Assembly (NCBI GenBank): GCA_023268255.1
Contig: JALNJX010000001.1
Span: forward strand, 242,075 to 306,074
Reading direction: 5' to 3'
Length of the DNA stretch: 64,000 nt
Source: Candidatus Wolframiiraptor sinensis
GTDB lineage: Archaea > Thermoproteota > Nitrososphaeria_A > Caldarchaeales > Wolframiiraptoraceae
Both the position numbers and the translations under genes were made by a program. The notes under the pieces were generated by a model. The model saw only the letters and a program-made list of their open reading frames with translations. It was not told where the DNA came from and searched no databases. Of this stretch, positions 61,277 through 64,000 are shown piece by piece (position 1 is the first letter of the stretch; the number at the start of each line of letters is the position of its first letter).

Positions 61277-63078
61277 AGACCGAATACAAAAACAACAGTG
61301 ATGAATATTGGCAAATAGTGGAGGAGGTAGTTAAGTCCAGAGGTAGAAAACTCCAACGATATTCTTTCTTTGAAGACGTTTGGAGAGCAATAGATGAAGG
61401 CTGCAGACTCATAGTTATAAAAGCACCAACTGGTGGTGGAAAAACCGAAGCAACCACAACCCCGTTCTTAAGAGATTTGAAATTCGGTAACAGGCGCTGG
61501 CTCTCACTAATACATGTGTTTCCTACAAGAGCTCTTGTTAATTCAATGCGATGGAGGTACGCTGAGGCATTTGCGGCCCTAAAAATCAGAAATGCTGTGG
61601 TTGCCTATGAGTACGGTCAATTGTCGAGAGTGAAGCCGTATCTGGATGGAGATGTTGTAGTAACGACATATGATACCCTGCTTTACAGATTCTATGGAGT
61701 TGATCTTAAAGCGCCACACATACTAGGTCAAGTCAGCAAACTCATAAACTCGCTATTGATAATGGATGAGGCTCAATTGTTGCAGGATGATCACTGGTAT
61801 GCCATGAGCTTGCTACCTTACCACATTGCGGCATTGATTGAATTTGGTGCACAAGTAATTCTAATGACTGCCACTTTACCAACAGTCCTTTTAAGGAGAA
61901 TTGAAGATTCCGCGCGTGAGAGCTTGCGTGATGCCGATTCGAGTGAAATTTCTATAATAACTTCATCAAGTAAGCCGGCTAGAGGGGGGGTCTCGTTAGA
62001 GCTTAAAAATGATAAGCTTCCATGTTCCAAGAACCAATTGGTTAATATAATTTGCGACTTTTATTCCGGTATCGGATCCGTGCTTATAGTGGTTAACACA
62101 GTTGAAAAAGCCGCCGCCATTTATAAGTCTCTCATGGAATCGTATCTGGAGAGGAACATACGTCTGAAACCAATACTTTTGCATTCAAGACTTAAACAGG
62201 GCATTAGAAAAGAAATCGAAGAATTATTGGAATTGAAGAAAAGTGAAGAATTTATCTTGGTGGCGACTCAAGTCGTCGAGGCGGGGTTAGATTTAGATTC
62301 AACCCTACTTATTACTGAGATTTCGCCGATAGATTCCATCATTCAGAGAGTTGGTAGATGTGGCAGGAGGAGAGATGGATTCGCGATAATCTATACGGAG
62401 TCAGAAGGAGCTTTAAAGGTGTATCCAAAGGTTTTGATAGAGAAAACAAAGCAGGTCATAATTGAGGGTCAAGACCTATTGGTGGAAAGTCTCAAAGATG
62501 TTAATGCCGCTCAAATTTTATTGGACCAAGTCTTCGACCAAGAATCGATTAACCTTTTGATGAGAAACGTGGAGCAAGCCCACGTAGTTGCTGAGTGGAT
62601 TAAAAGATACTGGATGTACGAGGTCAATATACATTCGTGGATCGCGCATTTCCCTCCTGGTCAGCTCCTGAGGTTGGGGATAGAATTACCATCTTATAAA
62701 CCAGGATCTCCCGAGGAGTACGCTTCCGTCCTTATGGGAAATGAGCTAAGAATGGAGCTGGAGAGCTTGGAGGAGAACATTGTAAAATTGACGATCAAGA
62801 ACCCAAGCGAAGAAAACATCGCCATGCCTGCCGCCATTATCCACAAAATTGGTGATGAGCGCTACTACGTACAGTTGGAGCTTATGGCTGATGAATGGTC
62901 TGATGAAGTGCGGCTTAAGCCGTTAAGAATACCGGTCGAGAGAATGCGTAAAGTGGATCCAATGGAGATTATAGAGAGCAGGAAGATATTTCTCTTAAAC
63001 CCATCATATTACGAATCAATAGAGCTAGATGAGTTAAAGTTGGATATAGGGGTGGTTAATCCTTGGATGAGGATCTAG
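61273..63078 (+). CDS. cas3': Cas3' helicase
   Basis: 601-aa SF2 helicase that unwinds target DNA. Walker A is IKAPTGGGKTEAT (residues 49-61), motif II LLIMDEAQLLQ (DEAQ in place of DEAH), motif III LMTATLPTV, motif V TQVVEAGLDLDSTLL and motif VI QRVGRCGRR. All key positions are filled. The nuclease part is a separate gene downstream (cas3''), as in type I-A systems. Coupled by ATGA overlap to cas8a. Confidence 0.93.
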   Translation: MKTEYKNNSDEYWQIVEEVVKSRGRKLQRYSFFEDVWRAIDEGCRLIVIKAPTGGGKTEATTTPFLRDLKFGNRRWLSLIHVFPTRALVNSMRWRYAEAFAALKIRNAVVAYEYGQLSRVKPYLDGDVVVTTYDTLLYRFYGVDLKAPHILGQVSKLINSLLIMDEAQLLQDDHWYAMSLLPYHIAALIEFGAQVILMTATLPTVLLRRIEDSARESLRDADSSEISIITSSSKPARGGVSLELKNDKLPCSKNQLVNIICDFYSGIGSVLIVVNTVEKAAAIYKSLMESYLERNIRLKPILLHSRLKQGIRKEIEELLELKKSEEFILVATQVVEAGLDLDSTLLITEISPIDSIIQRVGRCGRRRDGFAIIYTESEGALKVYPKVLIEKTKQVIIEGQDLLVESLKDVNAAQILLDQVFDQESINLLMRNVEQAHVVAEWIKRYWMYEVNIHSWIAHFPPGQLLRLGIELPSYKPGSPEEYASVLMGNELRMELESLEENIVKLTIKNPSEENIAMPAAIIHKIGDERYYVQLELMADEWSDEVRLKPLRIPVERMRKVDPMEIIESRKIFLLNPSYYESIELDELKLDIGVVNPWMRI

Positions 63079-64000
63079 GTGAGTGTTTAATCCTGAAAAC
63101 GTTCCTTAAGAAAGATCCGCCCTGCTCACGAAGCTGCACACACAAAAGTTTTCCATCATATCACGACGTAAGCGGTGGCAGGGGTTGCTGGGTAGCTCAT
63201 ACAGCACTATGCATTCTCGAAGCTACCCGAGTTAAGGACGACATCATAGCAGTTCTTAATAAGAGAGGCATCGAATGGAAAACGCTCATCCTTGCCCTTT
63301 TACTGCACGATTCCGGGAAACTTTCGAAAGATTACACTTCAATGAATAAGCCTAGAATACATCACAATGAAGTCTCAGCTCAAATAGCGTACGACGTTCT
63401 TACAGCCTTACAAAAAAGTGGATACATTGCCGATTATGAGAAAAACGTAGTGAGCAGGTCTTGCTTTCTGCACATGGAATATTACTTGTGGCGGAATATG
63501 GTTAAGGGAGGATTTACGACTATAAATCAGATAACGATCCCTGGCAAAATAATAGAGTTAGCGGATGATGTACAGAAACCCTTGGAAAATCTAGAGCTTA
63601 TCTTGAAGGAAATTGGAGAATTCGATAGGCTCATATGTCTAACAATTTCTGAGATTTCTAAAATGAGCCAAATCAAGCTTAGACCAAGCACGTATACGAT
63701 TAGTAGCGGCACATCGCATGAAACATTATTGAAGATATTGTCTCTTCAATGGTTTATGTTGCTTTTCGACAATAGGGCGAGCAGTGCTCGTAGAAATGTA
63801 AACTTTTACTGGAGCGAAATTCTCAAGGAGGTAACAAGATCAAGTCTCGAAGCAAATTCATGCGTGGATGGGGTAATAAGGTTTTCAGACCGCCTCCTGA
63901 GCAGGCTTAGAGGGAAGCTCACCCCGCTTCCGAGAACCCGAGGAGATACCGGACGACCTGTTCAAGTACGTGATAGGTCACGACGACGTGAAGGACATCC
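63063..64000 (+). CDS. cas3'': Cas3'' HD nuclease, runs off the window
   Basis: From TTG 63063 (overlapping cas3' by 16 bases) the frame is open to the window end. The HD metal site is visible: His in WVAHTALCILEA, His-Asp in LLLHDSGKLSKDY, and His residues in RIHHNEVSAQIAYD and SCFLHMEYYLW. It cuts the strand opened by Cas3'. The family is normally 220-260 aa; after about residue 280 the frame becomes Arg-rich (LPRTRGDTGRPVQVRDRSRR) while another frame becomes gene-like, so the true end is probably near 63900. Confidence 0.85.
   Translation, partial: MDEDLGECLILKTFLKKDPPCSRSCTHKSFPSYHDVSGGRGCWVAHTALCILEATRVKDDIIAVLNKRGIEWKTLILALLLHDSGKLSKDYTSMNKPRIHHNEVSAQIAYDVLTALQKSGYIADYEKNVVSRSCFLHMEYYLWRNMVKGGFTTINQITIPGKIIELADDVQKPLENLELILKEIGEFDRLICLTISEISKMSQIKLRPSTYTISSGTSHETLLKILSLQWFMLLFDNRASSARRNVNFYWSEILKEVTRSSLEANSCVDGVIRFSDRLLSRLRGKLTPLPRTRGDTGRPVQVRDRSRRREGH
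63901..64000 (+). other. Start of a possible AAA+ ATPase gene in another frame
   Basis: In the frame one base ahead of cas3'', 33 codons read FREPEEIPDDLFKYVIGHDD then VKDI, which resembles the region just before Walker A in MoxR/Lon-like AAA+ ATPases (I-G-H-D-D-V-K). No start codon precedes it after TGA 63898. The GC content rises here. It may be a new gene with a lost start, or an assembly junction. Confidence 0.35.

Overview
This window is archaeal DNA, most likely from a thermophilic member of the TACK group; a korarchaeal or other deep thermoproteotal lineage is possible, but no rRNA is present to decide it. The evidence is TATA boxes about 25 bases from start codons (many messages look leaderless), a type I-A CRISPR effector module with a Csa3 regulator, a PolB2-type DNA polymerase, the sulfide-using His variant of Thi4, ECF transporter genes of archaeal layout, and many VapBC and HEPN/MNT modules. 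The sequence reads like a draft or metagenome assembly: at least nine genes carry single-base indels in short homopolymer runs, and each is repaired by adding or removing one base.

Layout. 1-3.5 kb: end of an endonuclease III-like glycosylase, two unknown genes and a divergent pair of DUF72 proteins. 3.5-12.1 kb: a possible structured RNA, a 2TM protein, an MFS exporter, a tandem AsnC/Lrp-like regulator with palindromic operators, a collapsed dipeptide ABC transporter (only the end of DppD plus intact DppF), and a secreted metzincin-like protease next to a membrane-anchored surface protein. 12.2-18.5 kb: thi4, the operon hisG-hisH-hisA-hisF-hisI, and an aldehyde dehydrogenase. 18.7-27.2 kb: vapBC, a HEPN/MNT pair, an ECF vitamin-type transporter operon, a second HEPN/MNT pair, and a DUF4013 plus PRC-barrel operon. 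27.7-32.7 kb: a DNA photodamage and base-damage cluster (photolyase, UV endonuclease, TudS-YbgA fusion, Nei/NEIL3-like glycosylase) followed by a TspO-like membrane protein.

33.5-50.4 kb is an accessory island rich in vapBC modules, each with its own inverted-repeat operator, and in decayed copies of them. It also holds a third HEPN/MNT pair, PD-(D/E)XK-like proteins, PolB2 with its small partner, a retropepsin-like protein and an IS607-type element whose TnpB keeps its catalytic residues. 50.5-55.8 kb holds an acylphosphatase fused to a long heptad-repeat coiled coil, two PH-like membrane proteins, another PD-(D/E)XK protein, a Rad50 remnant and an orphan CheB.

56.1-64.0 kb is a type I-A CRISPR interference locus: cas6 and csa3 on the minus strand, then csa5-cas7-cas5-cas8a-cas3'-cas3'' as one overlapping plus-strand operon. 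No repeat array and no cas1, cas2 or cas4 lies in the window.

The his genes supply the PRPP to IGP part of histidine synthesis (hisD, hisB, hisC and hisE are not here). The repair genes at 27.7-32 kb together cover UV dimers and oxidised bases. The TA, HEPN/MNT, TnpB and Cas genes make the second half of the window a defence and mobile-element region.
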